Position numbers and translations under genes: made by a program. A DNA stretch of 64,000 bases, from positions 71,852,393-71,916,392 of the forward strand of contig CM077594.1 of assembly GCA_039654915.1 (NCBI GenBank), given 5' to 3'. The number at the start of each line of letters is the position of its first letter. The first letter of the stretch is position 1. Below are positions 34,344-47,193 of this stretch, piece by piece. This DNA is from Aquilaria yunnanensis. Lineage: Eukaryota; Streptophyta; Magnoliopsida; Malvales; Thymelaeaceae. The notes beneath the pieces are model-generated. The model had not been told where the DNA came from, did not search any database, and worked only from the letters and a program-made list of their open reading frames with translations.

Positions 34344-35848
34344 CCCTTTCAGTTTGCCCATCAATTTGAGGTGATAAGTGATACTTAGGTGGATTTTGGT
34401 ACCTAGTTTTTTGTGAAAAGCACTCCAAAACTAAGCCATAAATCTTAGATCTGTATCAGATGCAATAGTTTCTAGTACTCCATGTAATCTCACTATCTCC
34501 TGGATGTACATCTGACCCAACTTCTACAAAGAGTTTGTGAGTCTCATAGGTAAAAAGTGTCCACATTTGGTTAGCCTATCCACAATGACCCAGATTGTAT
34601 CATGGCTTAATTTGGTCATAGGCAACCTAGTCAAAAAGTCCATGGTTATGTTGCCTTACTTCCTTGCTGGTATAGGTAGAGTCTGAAGGGTTCCAGCTGG
34701 TTTCTGGTGTTTTACCTTTACCCTTTGGCATGTGGCATGTTTAGAGACTTAAGTGGCTATGTCTCTCTTCATGTCTTGCCACCAGAAGTGAGTCTTTAAG
34801 TGTTTATACATTTTCTCACTTCCTAGATAGATGTTCAACTTGCCTGTGTAAGCTTCTTCAAGTATTTCATTTTTGAGCTTTGGCTCTTCAGGTAAATAGA
34901 TTTGGTCCTTTAAGTACAGTAATCGTTGCTTGTAGGCAAAGGATTCATACATGGATCCTTTTTCCTCTCCTAAAATTTTTCTCAACTTAGGATCCTTTTT
35001 CCATCAAGGTTGGATTGTCAATGTCTAGATTTAGGCTTCCTCACATTTCTGCCATTAATTGCATAGGCATAGCAGACAATTCTACTCATTATGACCAGCT
35101 ATGGATCCTTCTTTCAGAAGACCTATGTATTTCCTACTCAAGGCATCTACCACCAAATTTCCTTTGCCCTTTATATACTTTATGCCATAGTCATAGTCTT
35201 TACTGTACTCTAACCATCTTTTTTGCCTCATGTTCAACTCTTTCTGAGTGAACAAGTACTTTAGGCTCTTATGGTTAATGTAGATCACAAACGAACTACC
35301 CATCAATTAATGCCTCCATTGCTTCAAACCGAAAATCACTGTAGCTAGTTCTAGGTCATGGGTAGGATACTTTTGCTCATAGGGTCTCAACTGTCTTGAC
35401 CCATAAGCAGTGTCATTTCTATCTTGCATAAGTACACAACCTAACCCAAATCTAGATGGGTCTGTATAGATGATGTAGGGCTTGCTTGGATTAGGAAGAA
35501 TCAATACTGGTTTTTCAATCAACTTTTTCTTGAGCTCCTAGAAACTCTTTTCACATTTCTTAGTCCACTCAAACCTTTGACCTTTCTTGGTCGTATGAGT
35601 AAGAGCTGAGGTAATCATGGCGAATCCTAATACAAATCTTTTACAGTATCCAGCTAATCATAGGAGACTTCCGATTTCCTTTATAGTCTTTGGTCTTTCC
35701 TATTCTGCACTGGCTTGACCTTTTCAGGGATTGCCTTAAGGCCTTGTGCATCTATAATAATTCCTAGGAATGACACTTCCCTTATCCAAAATTCACACTT
35801 CGATAACTTGGCATAAAGCTGATGATCCAACAAAGTCTGTAAGACAAT
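34344..35848 (-). pseudogene. Element F: chromovirus RT/RNase H/integrase fragment
   Basis: The minus strand reads end of RT (KLSKCEFW near 35790), RNase H ([37 protein letters not shown]) and then integrase N-terminus (KTHFWWQDMKRDI) and core. It closely resembles element E in wording ([16 protein letters not shown]). Stops and frameshifts are present. The left end is cut by element B (LTR start 34343) and the right end by element D (35849). This is the oldest layer of this nest. Confidence 0.83.
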
Positions 35849-36671
35849 TGATGTCTGGCGGCATCTTCGTCGTATGACATGTTGGCTTGAAGGAGAGACT
35901 TCTAGTATGATGGTGCATGAAACACTCAGAACAATAAGGGTTAGGAGCTCCCCGGAATGTGCTTCCCGGGGAGGAGCCTCCGACGCCCAAGTCAGTATTT
36001 GTGAGAGTAAGAGCAGTAGGAAACAGAGAGTGGAGAATAGCCAGAGTTCTGTGTCCTTACCAAGGTCCTTCCTATGTATTTATAGGAGGGCAAACACGGG
36101 GGAGGCCGTTTGACATAACCCGTTCAAATCATGACACATTTTCGGTTAGATATGATCTGTACCTACAGAGATAGGTATCCCTAGCTGGCCGTAGGCCGTT
36201 CTATCAAGAGGGTAGGGGCGTGTGCGAGGTCTCTTTGTCAGAGGCTCCTTAACTGTTTTTGTCATATCTTTGCAAGATCCCTTCGAGGAACAAGACCTTT
36301 TCTGGGGATGAGGCTCCTTTGGAATAACAGGACCCTTTAACTAGATATCGCCACCGAGGGCCATCAAGAAAGGTCCTTTGGACTAGTAGGGAACCTTTCG
36401 GAGACGTTCTCCCTTTGCCGAGGATGGGGAGATTCCTTTCTAAGGTTGGTGGATTTGTAAAACCCGAAGGTGGTGGAACACATCCCCATCCGATGTTGGT
36501 CATGCGACCTTTCCGAGGGTGGTGTGAGTATCCCCCGAGGTCGGTGCTAAGCTATTTCCGAGGGTGGTGAGGGCCCCATTTTTCCTGAGGTTGGTCACCT
36601 GTGTTTTACGAGGGTGGTGCTCATTAGGCCAGTTTGAGAGACCTCCAGGGGTAATAGCCTTTCGGCTATCA
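35849..36671 (-). repeat. 3' LTR of element D (823 bp)
   Basis: On the minus strand it begins TGATAGCCGAAAGG at 36671 and ends near TGATGTCTGG (plus) at 35849. Its end region matches the 5' LTR remnant at 47194-47441. Minus-strand TATAAATACATAGG lies at about 36085-36072. The G-box position reads AAATGTGTC, so the CACGTG core is lost. Confidence 0.85.
36418..36622. repeat. Degenerate ~24-bp tandem repeats in U3 of element D LTR
   Basis: Variants of CCGAGGGTGGTG recur about every 21-26 bp (near 36442, 36463, 36488, 36510, 36534, 36558, 36584, 36608). The U3 of element B (about 34030-34320) has a looser version. Such arrays in U3 often act as enhancers; here that is only inference. Confidence 0.7.
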
Positions 36672-36674
36672 CAT

Positions 36675-36690
36675 GGCCCCCTTAAAAAGC
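36675..36690 (-). other. Polypurine tract of element D
   Basis: The minus strand reads CTTTTTAAGGGGGCC just before CATG and the LTR start. This is the clearest Tat purine tract in the window. Confidence 0.75.
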
Positions 36691-37832
36691 CAAAGTTGTA
36701 TCTTCGATGCTTGAGCTTTCATAAGCGTATCGTGGAACTCTTGGGTGGTGATAGTCATATCAGTTACTATGACTGGACTTTTCACTAGGTTACCTTCTTC
36801 GGCAGAGCGGCACCTTTTTGGTTCAAGATGTCTCTCCTATCCAAGATAGTTCCTTCAGCATTAAGTGGTGCTCCTTGCTTTTAGGCCGAGGCTTTGATGT
36901 TCCCGAAGTTGTTCCTTCAGACCAGAGTGCATATTTTCCTTCTGAGTTTTCTGTTGCCTGCCAGTGAATCGTCACATCTTCTGACCAGATAGACACGTCA
37001 CTTCGGGAAAGACTCTTGCCTGCCACTGAATAGTCATATCCTCTGACCAAGTAGACTCGTCACTTCGGGCTAGACTTGCATAGGCCCGTCAGCTGTTAAA
37101 AGGCATGCCTTTGTTTCTTGCATCAGGTGACTGGCAAATGGTCACATCCGTTACGTTGGTTATGTCCTTATGCCTATGAAGGGTCATTATGGCAACGTTT
37201 CGCTAGCCTCCTTTAGTCTATATAAACCATTCTTCGTCCAGAGTCTTCCACACTTCTCATTTTTCATTGCCTTTGGCATCCATATTTGGTCAAGCTGAAT
37301 TAGCACAAAAAATGGTTAAGTCCTTTTGGCATTGTCCGTGTTCAGTCATCTACCTTTGGTGAATTTGTAATTTTTATTTTCCTTTATTGGCTCGAACCAT
37401 GTTTGTCTAATGTGCCTTAGGCAAACTTGTACAAGTTACTCGTGGTCCTCTGGAACAACGACCTTTGGCTTGCCATCTTCGGTGTTTTGCATAGTTTTGC
37501 TTTTGAAAATTTTTCTAAGTATATATGCTTATATACTTTAGGAAACAACCACCATCGTTGATAACCATGTTCGGGGGTGTGCAACCATCTTCGGCAATAA
37601 CTGCCTATTTTCAGAAATGCACCTTCGGCAATAAACATGTTTTGGTTTACACCCTCGGAAGTGACCATGTTCAGTTGGTGTTCCTCAAAAAAGATGTATA
37701 ATTTTATACTTACACCTTTGGGAATAACCATGTTCAGTCAATCACCTTCGGTTAGGATTTGTACAACTTTTCCCTTTGTAAAGTTTTCCTAAGTTTAGAA
37801 TTTTTTCAAAGACTCTAAATGTCATGTATTCT
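36691..37832. other. Noncoding tail of element D with short imperfect repeats
   Basis: Between integrase end and purine tract, where B and G carry the antisense gene. No homology to that gene is seen. At about 37540-37750 a unit like ACCTTCGGCAATAACCATGT recurs four to five times in degenerate form. Confidence 0.65.
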
Positions 37833-39836
37833 TCAATTTTCCACCTTTGGCATGACTGAGCTTGTAGACTCCTGATCGAACTTCCTAGAGGACCAAATAA
37901 CGTCCATCAAAATTTGCCCGAAGTACTCCATAGGATGGTCTCCAGGCTTCAAATTCAGCTCTTCGGAGGATGAGGTCCCCTTTCTTGATTCCTTTACGCT
38001 TGACATGCAAGTTTGTAGCAATGGCTACTCTCTGCTGAAAAGCTTTTCTTCTGAGCTCGGCCATCTCTCTGTGCTCGTCAATGAGATCCAACTTGGTTCT
38101 TAGACGGAGGTTGTTCCCTTGTTCATCGAATACCTATGTCCTTGCGGATGCCTGTACAATCTCGACAGGGATAATGGCCTCCGTGCCGAAGACAAGTGAG
38201 AAAGGTGTCTCATTGGTGGCCCTTTTGGGGAGTTGTTCAGTAGCTCCACAGCACACTTGGGAACTCTCCTGGCCATTTCCCCTTTGCCTTACTCAACCTC
38301 TATTTCAAGCCATCTTTTATCGTTCTGTTGGATACTTCAACTTGTCGATTGCTCTGAGGATGGGCCACCGGGGCAAAGTGCAATTTTATCCTGGGGTCGG
38401 TTGTGAATTCCTGGAACCCTTTATCAGTGAACTAGGAACCATTATTAGCTACTACCACCTTTGGCACGCCGAACCTACATATGATTTTCTTCCAAACAAA
38501 TCTTTGTATGTCCTTTGCCAATATTGCTGCTAAGGACTCTACCTCGATCCATTTGGTGAAATAGTGTACTGCAACTATGCAGAACTTGACTCCTCCTAGA
38601 GCTGTTGGGAGAGGTCCGATGAGGTCAATACCCCAAACAATGAAAAGAGAAGGGGCAAGGGTAGTTTGTTGAAGTTATGACTTCTAAGCGTAGTCTCTGG
38701 ATACGAACGTGTCTCTGCCAATTGTCACATTTCTGGATGAACTACCTCGCATCCTTCCTCAAGGTAGGCTAGAAATACCCTTGGCGAAGTATTACCCCGG
38801 TAAGGGCATCAGTTCCTATGTGAGAACCGTAAGCCCCCTCATGGACTTCTTTGAGGACCGTTTCAACATCCTCTTCATTGACACACCTCTGTAACGGACT
38901 GGTGTACCCTTGTTGGTACAAATCTTCCCCAATTAGGAAGTATTTTCCTGAGCGCTTTTGCACATTTGCGGCTTCAAGGGGATCTTTGGGAAGTTTCTAG
39001 GTTGTGAGGTATTTCTTGATAGGGGCTTTCCATCCTCTGCCCGAGGCTGTCATGCACATTATCGCTATACTGGGCTGATAAAGTACTTTAGTGGACTCTG
39101 TTGATTTGGCCAAAGTATCTGCTTCCATACTATCTCGCCGAGGTACATTTTCTATATGTACCTTGACGAACTCCTGGATGAGCTTTTTCACAAGGTCATG
39201 ATATTTTGCTAAGTTTGGGTCCCTTGCGCTGTAGTCCCCCACCATCTGCCGTACCACTAACTGAGAATCGCAGTGGGCCTTCAGATTCCTTACACCAACT
39301 CTTTTTGCCAGCCGCAAGCCTACTTTAAGGGCTTCATATTCCATGATGGTTGGTGACATTTAATCTGAATTTGATGGCCTTCCTGGCTTCCATACCTTCG
39401 GGCCCATGGAGGAATACTCCAGCTCATTGGTGTTCAAAACCAGAGGCTCCATCAAGAAAGAGTGTCCACGCAAGTTCATCTTTTGCAAGGTCTTTCGGGG
39501 TATCCTCGATTTTTGGAACCTTGGCAATGAAGTCTACCAATGCTTTGGCGTTTATTGCCCTTCTCGGCTCATAGGTGATGTCGTATTCACCAAGCTCAAG
39601 GCAACATTTTGACAATCTTCCTGAATGGTCTACCTTTCTCATGATATCTTGAAGAGGTAGGTTACTTCTGACCATGATAGGGTGCCCTTGGCAGTAAGGT
39701 CGCAACCTTCTACTTGCTAGTACTAGAGCATAGATGGCCTTCTACAGAATAGGGTACCTAACTTCAGCCCCATGCAAAGACTTACTCACATAATACACTG
39801 CCATTGCTTTCCTCCCTCCTCCTTTACTAGCAGCGA
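37833..39836 (-). pseudogene. Integrase and RNase H domains of element D
   Basis: The minus strand reads degenerate RNase H (near 39830-39700), second plant-type RNase H (39600-39000; LFLDGASGFEHQ, MEYEALKVGLRLA, HCDSQLVVRQM) and integrase (38963-37833; HEGAYGSHIGTD, then a C-terminal DLILRRAEFEAWRPSYGVLRANFDGRYLVL). Stops and frameshifts break it into pieces. A solo LTR cuts its upstream side at 39837. Confidence 0.82.
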
Positions 39837-42325
39837 TGTTACCACCTCACAAAAATGGGAGAATTACAAGTGTGTCATAATGGCTAAAAACCATTATATT
39901 GTGTAATTCTCACCATAGTGATTGTAGTGTGGGGAGTAAAAGGTATGATCAACACCTCCTTAAAAGTGTTCCAAGTTGGTGACTTGGTCCCTAAGAAAAG
40001 CCTTAAGGATTGATTGTTTGTCAAGCAACCTATGGAATTTTTTGTAAGATTTTGGAAATTCGGGTACTCAATAGCAAAACTTTCACAAAAGAGATTTGGA
40101 GAGCTATGGGAAGGATATGAATGGTATGAAAGTGCTATTGGAGGATGAAATTGCTCATGGAAGACAAGTTTGGACAAAGGGAACACTAAAGGTAATAAGG
40201 ACCTAAATCTCCTAGTGTAAACCTTAAGGTGTTCAAGCTTTTGACTCAAGTCTATGGGTGGAATTGTGGGGTTATCCCACCATGGGGAAGGCAGCCAAGA
40301 CTTGATAATTAGTCAAAAATGTTGGGCACATGTGCACCAATGATTTTAAGACAAAGAAACCATAATAAGTGAGAAGGAAAATGACATAAAGCAAGGTTAA
40401 GCTTGTTATGTGTGTTTTGGTGCCCTTAAGCTCATTTAAGGCCATTTAAGTGGCCAGATCACTTATCCCTCTCTCATTTTCGTCCTCCCCTAGCCCAAGA
40501 ACACAGCCATACTTCCTCCATAGCCACCACACCTTCAAACTTGCAATTGATTGAAATTGAAGGCAAAAGGAAGCAATTGGCAGCAAACTAGAGCTATTTC
40601 TTGCATACTTCAAGGATCAAGCTTGATTTTTGGCCTACCCACATTGGTAAGGGTTCTATTGCTCTCATGGGTTGTTTTCTATATTTTAAAGCAACCGTGG
40701 AGTTAGGGCTAAGCTTGGAAGAGAGCCAGGAGCTTGATGAACCAAGCTTAGTGAGGGGAGTGCACTTATTGAAGGTTTTGTGACCTAGTTTGAAGTGCAC
40801 AAAGATGGCAGTAAAATGAGGGTTTCTAGATCCCAAAGTTAGTACTAACTAGTGCTAAAATCCTCCTAAGACCAAGCATTAGCTTGAGGAGGGCTGCCAC
40901 AGTGATTTGGTTATGTTTATTATGTGTTTTATGGACTAACCTATGGTATATGTTGCTGCCACATTTCATGTGTTTGTTGTTTGTGTTTGGCTGCTGCATT
41001 TGGTTGCTATATTTTGTATATATGCATTGTGGTTTTTGTGTTTTAGTGTCTATGGATGCAGGTTTTAATGATGGTTACATTGCCTATTCAATCCAAGTGC
41101 TACCCTTACTAAGTTTCTCAATGAAACTTACTCCCCTCAATTATGTCATTTCAGGTCCAGCTGAAAGATCACCATCAAACTAACCCTTCTAGCTAGATTT
41201 TTGATCTGAACATTCAGGTACATGAACTTCCATATGTCTAGTTGTGATCTGGAAAGTTTGGTGATTTTAGGAGAACATTTGGTATTTTTAATGGTGGTAC
41301 TTATTGTGTTGTGCTGCAGCTATCCAGCATCCTGTTTTTGGAGTCCATTGTGTCTCAGGATCTCCTATAACCTAGGGTGTGTATTTAGCTGAGTTAAGAC
41401 CATATTGTAGTGCATGTATGCATATACATGTATTTTATGTAAAATGAGACAAGTATGTGAACATTTGAGTAATGTTTTGGCTATGTAAGTGATGTGGTGC
41501 AAAGCTGCCTAAGTGTGAATGATGGGCTGCTTACTTGTAAATTCTGTTTTGACCACATAAAGTTGTTTAAAAAAATGGAATGTAATTCCCATGTGTAATG
41601 CACATATATGGGATAGCCTTGGATGGATTTCCGCTTGTGAATGAAGTGTTTGCATGGTTTGGAAAAATTGTATGGGCAAAATGGTCCAAAAGTTGCTAGA
41701 ATTTTGACTCTCGACCTAAAGTTTAATATCTCCCTGTGTAGAATGAATCTTGGTATGCAATTTTAACCACACCTAGAGGACATCTATATGGTGAACTGGG
41801 ATTTATAATTTCTAGATTTAGAGCCCTGTAGACAAAGATATGACGTTGCAAAATTCTCTGAGTTACTGTTCATTTGGTTAGAATTTTGTAACCAACTTAA
41901 AAAATCCATAACTTGGTCCATAGATGGGCTATTGATGTAAAAAAAAATTCATTGGTTTTCTCTAAGTCTCTAATTGATAATGGAGTGAATAAAACACGGG
42001 GCTATGTGGCTAGAATAATACAGTTTATTAGTGGAAGTTACAGGTGCAGTAGCTAGCCACTAGAACTTAACAAGATTGCCTAATGTGTGGAAGCTAAAAC
42101 TAAGACTTATGCTAGTGTTTTCCTTCTGAGCTGCCATAGTGTGCATAAATGTAAATATGTGTGTTATGGTTAGACCAATATGCATGTATTTACATAGTGC
42201 TCAAGAGGGTCACTTGAGTATGTACACTAGGGGTGTTGTTCTGATGACTTACAAGACACACCAAACCTGGGAGTTTAAATGCACAGTTTTGGCACGATAA
42301 CTGGACTACCCCAGAGTGGGTAACA
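39837..42325. repeat. Solo LTR, about 2.49 kb, in element D
   Basis: The ends are exact inverted copies, TGTTACC and GGTAACA. The flanks are AGCGA (39832-39836) and ACCGA (42326-42330), a target duplication with one change; element B reads ACCGA at this site. The size fits a chromovirus LTR. Orientation is unclear. Contains short chance frames (for example 40884-41183) but no conserved domain, and no RNA gene. Confidence 0.82.
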
Positions 42326-42505
42326 ACCGAGCTTACTGCTTTTTCAGTGACGGTGAGGTAGAGGATGAAGGGTTCTCCCTCCCACGGCTACCGAAGTGTT
42401 GGTAGGCCGGTTAGGTAGCTTTTGAGCTCATCCCAAGCATTTTGGCAGTCTTCATTCCTAGGGTGTTCATTGGGATCGAAGTCATCTTCATTTTTTGCTG
42501 CTTTG
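42326..42505 (-). pseudogene. RT/RNase H connection of element D (180-bp island)
   Basis: A short piece of D between two solo LTRs. It continues the frame region of B at 20400-20590 (translated KAAKNEDDFDPNEHP, WDELKSYLTGLPTL type). Both flanking insertions split pol here. Confidence 0.7.
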
Positions 42506-43921
42506 TGTTGGGTTTCACGAGCCAAGCAGCACAGCGGAATTTAACCAAAACCCTCCAGGATCCAAGTGAAACGGGGTAAACCGGGTGTTCGAAAATTTCA
42601 TACCTAATTTTCGGTTGAGATTTCTCACTCAACTGTAGAGTCGAATCACAAAACCTGAACAGTTGACGTGTTCAGGCTCTCTATGGTATCCACACGAGCC
42701 TCTCGGGATCACCATGCTTCCACCACGTCCCAGCAGATGCGTTTCTCTTGCGCTCGCAGTGCTAGCTTGTGTCCTCCAAGGAATTGCAAGAGAAGAGTGC
42801 GGCTGTCCTTTTGGGAGGCTAGGGCAAGGAGAGCTGCGAATTTCTCACTTAAAAGTTGTATTTATAGTGAGACTCAACTTCCAAGCCTAATGGGTTTCAA
42901 AGCCCTAATCCAATTAGGATTTAATTTCGGGCTTAATAATGGCTCAACTCCTTGGCCCATTATTAATACGAAATTAAAGTGAAACCATAACCCAAATAAT
43001 TAGCCCATGCACTCTAATGATCCAAATAGCTCTATGTGTGCGACCCAATAGGCTCTTGCCATGTTGGCAATGATCATAAATCACATTTATGATCATAAGC
43101 AATGAGCGGTGTCTAGCAACACATCATTGCTACCCAAGTGACAAGATTGTCAGTGAATCGACTAAACCTTTATGATCATCACCGATATATGCCATTGTCC
43201 TTTTGTCCAAGATATCAAGACTAAGCACGAGACATGGAATGTGTCACTCTCGTATAGCCCAACCTTTGGTTTATTGATTACCGAGTAGACCAACTTAAAC
43301 TGACGACATTGATATCATGTATCAACTCATCGGAGCATGGCCATGCATTTTCTAAGTCTCACTCTATCAAGGGGCCCCAAGATATCACTCCCGTTACATA
43401 GGAGGGACAAATCCCATCTTGATCATACAAATCCCTCCGCATGATATGTGACATACCCAATGACCTCCTTCAAGTTCACTCAGTTACGAGCAACAAAGGA
43501 AAGTATCAAAGTATGTGACTCACATGTAGGGAACCTTGATGATCTTAGGTCGAAGGACTACATATACCATGATCACTATGAGAATCACTTATGACACTCA
43601 TATAACGATCCATGAAGTGTTCTCATGGTGGGTCGGTCTAGTACACAAGTTCTCCAACTTGTACCCATATGTAGACTACATATCTCATATTAGTCTTCAC
43701 ATATGCTAGTCATTATGTATTATTGCAACCCACTCCACAATAATACTAGACTAGGGACGTTTAAGAATATCATTATTCTAGGGTTACAATTATGTTTATT
43801 ACGTTACGCAGAAACAAAACAACAAACAAAATTGCTGGTTTAATGCCTCAATAAAATATCATGACTCAATGTGCAAAAATACAATCATCTCATGATTGGC
43901 TTTTTGGGCACAACACTAACA
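42506..43921 (-). repeat. Solo copia LTR (copia 1 family) in element D
   Basis: 1416 bp on the minus strand, from TGTTAGTGTTGTGCCC (43921) to its end at 42506. CTTTG is on both sides (42501-42505, 43922-43926). The hairpin is at 43070-43096. No internal region is present. Confidence 0.95.
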
Positions 43922-46900
43922 CTTTGGTGAGCACTTTGAAGAATCGTTGGCACCTATCCCCATATCTGGAAATGAATCTGCTAAGGGCCGTGATTCTACC
44001 CGTGAGTCTTTGCACGTTCTTGGTCGTATAGGAGTTTGAAAATCTAGCAGGGCCTTAACCTTTTCTAGGTTGACATCGATACCTCCTTTTGATACCATGA
44101 ATTCGAGGAACTTGCCCGCATTCACTTCGAATACACAATTCTCAGGGTTGAGACGTATTTTGAATTCCTGAAGTCGATGGAATGTTTCCTTTAAGTCTAG
44201 GATATGCCTACTAGGTAGTTTTCTCTTAACTATCGTATCGTTGATGTATACTTCCATATTTTTACCAATTTGGGAGTTGAACACTCTGTTCATCAGCCTT
44301 TGGTATGTGGCCCCTGCATTCTTAAGGCCGAAGGGCATTCTGATGTAGCAGTAGGTCCCGACTTCGGTGATGAAGGCAATTTTCTCCTCATCTTTGGGAT
44401 CCATCCGAATTTGGTGGTATCCACTAAAGGCATCGAGGAAGCTAAGCAGACCATATTCGGTAGTTGAGTCCACCAATTGATCTATAGGTGGGAGAGGATA
44501 TGAATCCTTGGGGCAGGCATCATTTACATTTTAGAAGTCGATGCACATTCGGAGTTTATCACCTCTTTCCTTTATGGCAATGACAACATTGCTAAGCCAT
44601 TCGGGGTACTTGACCTCTCTTATTATGTCTGCCTCCGTTAACCGTTGGATTTCGACTCTGACAAAGTTGTTCTTTTGCGCCAAGAGGCTGCACTTTTTTT
44701 GTCGAACAGGCTTCACCTCTTGGTGCACTTTAAGGCTACGTTGAATTATCTGAGGGTCTACCCCAGGCATGTCCTTCGGAGAGTAGGCAAATAGATCTTT
44801 GTTCATTAATAGAAAAGATACAAATTTTTGGTTGTAACCTTTGGCCGGTTGTTTCCCCACTCGGGTACTTCGGCCTGGGACAAGTTCTACATCCTCTGTT
44901 TTTATTTTTTCGAAGTCACCTACTTCTTCTTTTATTGCCTCTTCAACGAGTATGCTCTTTTTTTTCAAAGTTTGTGCATGAACTTTCATTGGACTTTGCC
45001 TTGCCTTCACAAAGACTTTCCTCACCTCAGCTTGATCAATGAATATCTCGGTGTCTCTTTCTTTCGTGCCGAATGTGAGTGTTAGGTATTTCACATCTGG
45101 ACGAATGTGGAGATTTCCTTGTGTCTACCTTTCGAGGATGGCATTGTATGAACAAGGGACATCTATCACAATGAACCTGGTCATTGTGGAGCCGAAAAGC
45201 TATTTCTTGTCTTGAACCGAAGTTCCTCTTAGCATTTAGGGCAGATCTATCCACTCGAGCACAGGGAGTTCTGAGGGACCTACACCAAACGTAAAGGAAG
45301 TAACGGGTTTGAGATCGCCCTTGGAGATGCCTAAGTTCGGCAACAGGTGGGAGAATAGAACGTCGGCACTGAAACTATCATCAATGAGCACTCTTTTAAT
45401 GTGCCAACTCTCTATCCTTGCCATGATTAGGAGGGGGTCATCATGAGGGAACTCCATGCTAGACCTATCTTTCTAAACAAGCTTGTTTGCTGGGTTTTCA
45501 AACTCCATCATTGACATTTCCCAGACTTTCCTATTTCCCATGGCTGAGGGTATCCCAGTAGTGACTGTTTGGATTACTCCCGCTGGAGGTGGCGGATGCT
45601 TTCTAGGACTTCGGTTCGGATATCGGTTGGAATCATAGTCCTCATCTTCCCCTTTCCTTTCTCCTTCCCTTCTTCCTTTGGGGGACAGCATTCGCAAGTA
45701 TCGCCGCAATTGGCCTTGTTTGATCAGAGATTTGATGTACTTTTTTAGCTGGAAGCAGTCCTCGATGCCGCGCCCATGGTCTTGGTGAAACTGGCAAAAC
45801 TTCTTCATGTTCTTCTTATTCTCCGAGGTCATGGCCTCCAGACATTGGATAGTAGTGCCTTGCCTTTCGATGGCCATCAGTATGTTTGTCTTTATGGTGT
45901 TCAAGGGAGTGAACGACACCTACCTCTTCCCTCATTACTTTCGAGGTCTACCCCCACCCTCGGTCGGATACTGAGGTTGGTGAGCCTGACCATCAGGATG
46001 ATTGTGATCAGACTTTGGCCCTCCCATAAGCAATTCTTCGGCCATCATGTGCTGTTTTGACCTTCGTTCGAATTCACCGAGGGTATCAGGGGATCTTTGC
46101 ATAACTCATAGAGAAGTTGTGAATCTCTTCGAAGCCCCCTAGTCGTGGGAAGATGCGGATTTTGGGGCAAAAGTTGGGCACACTCAGCGCTTCTCGGTTG
46201 AACCTCTCAACATAGTCCCAAATGGTCTCCCCATTGTTTTGGGCTATGTCAAACATTTCGATGGGCATCTTCGCCGTTGGCCTACTTCTGATGAACTGTT
46301 GGGTGAATGCGGCGGATAACTCCTGGAAACACATTATGGTCCTTGGATCCAGGGAGTTATACAACGTAGTTATGGCCCCTGAAAGGGTGACTCGAAAGCA
46401 TTTGCAGAGGGTGGCATCATCAGCCCCATGCAACACCATACTGCGCCTATACTTTGTCAAGTGAGCTTGGGGGTCACTACGTCCATCATATGTTTGCAAG
46501 CACAGTACTCGAAAGTCACTCGGCATAGGTGCCTCTACCACTGCACGGATGAAGGGTGACTCTTCTCCGGTGAATGTCTTTTACAACCTCTACTAAACAG
46601 GATTCTGGGAGATCTATCTTTCCACCTTTTCCAACCTCTCTAGGATCTTTTCCATAATGGTGGTAGCACTATCTCCTGCTCGCTGCCTGGTGGGCGTCGG
46701 CAACGGACAGCAACGTCTCTTTTTCGAAGAGTAACTTCATTAGCGTGTGGACTGGGACCTCCCGTATGGGGATGGACTTCATCGGTGGGAATTCCTGGGT
46801 TCTTTTTACACCGTTTCTCCTGTGTGACATCCTCTAGAGGGTTTGTTCTCCGTTGAAGACTCATCCTGAGAGCCCCCGTTTCCGGAGCTCCGGCGAGGTA

Positions 46901-47172
46901 ACTTTGGGCTCCTCTCTTGCCCGGTGCTAGGAGAAGGTGCCCTTCCCCTGGTAGGTGGTTGTGACCACCTTTGGTTGAGCTATTGGGTCATTTTAGCCAC
47001 AATAGAGCACTAAAAGTCCCGCAGAAAGCTCATCATGGCCATCAAAAGACGTTCATACTCTGGCTATAGCGCAGGTCATTCAGTTGCTGTTGGAGCTTCC
47101 GGCATGGACTGGGACATCGACAGTCCCTTGTCCTTAGAACGCCGGGTCTCAACAACAGTGAACTAAAAGAGA
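43922..47172 (-). pseudogene. RT, protease and Gag of element D
   Basis: Reading leftward: Gag (core TYDGRSDPQAHLTKYRRSM near 46490), Cys-His knuckle (KFCQFHQDHGRGIEDC, the His replaced by Arg, near 45800), protease near 45390 (LIDDSFSAD, active site altered) and RT (45094-43922). RT keeps FLDAFSGYHQI but YVDD reads YIND, losing a catalytic Asp. The frame is broken by stops (near 45473) and by shifts between 45254 and 45094. Confidence 0.82.
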
Positions 47173-47191
47173 GTTCCCATAGACAGTGTCA
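47173..47191 (-). other. Decayed primer binding site of element D
   Basis: The minus strand reads TGACACTGTCTATGGGAAC where A has TGGCGCCGTCTATGGGAAC. The changes fit C-to-T or G-to-A decay. Confidence 0.7.
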
Positions 47192-47193
47192 AA

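Noticed and set aside
40884..41183. 99-codon frame with a hydrophobic, Cys-rich stretch
   Set aside because: It sits inside a solo LTR with clear ends. Composition reflects T-rich noncoding sequence, and no homologue is in the window.
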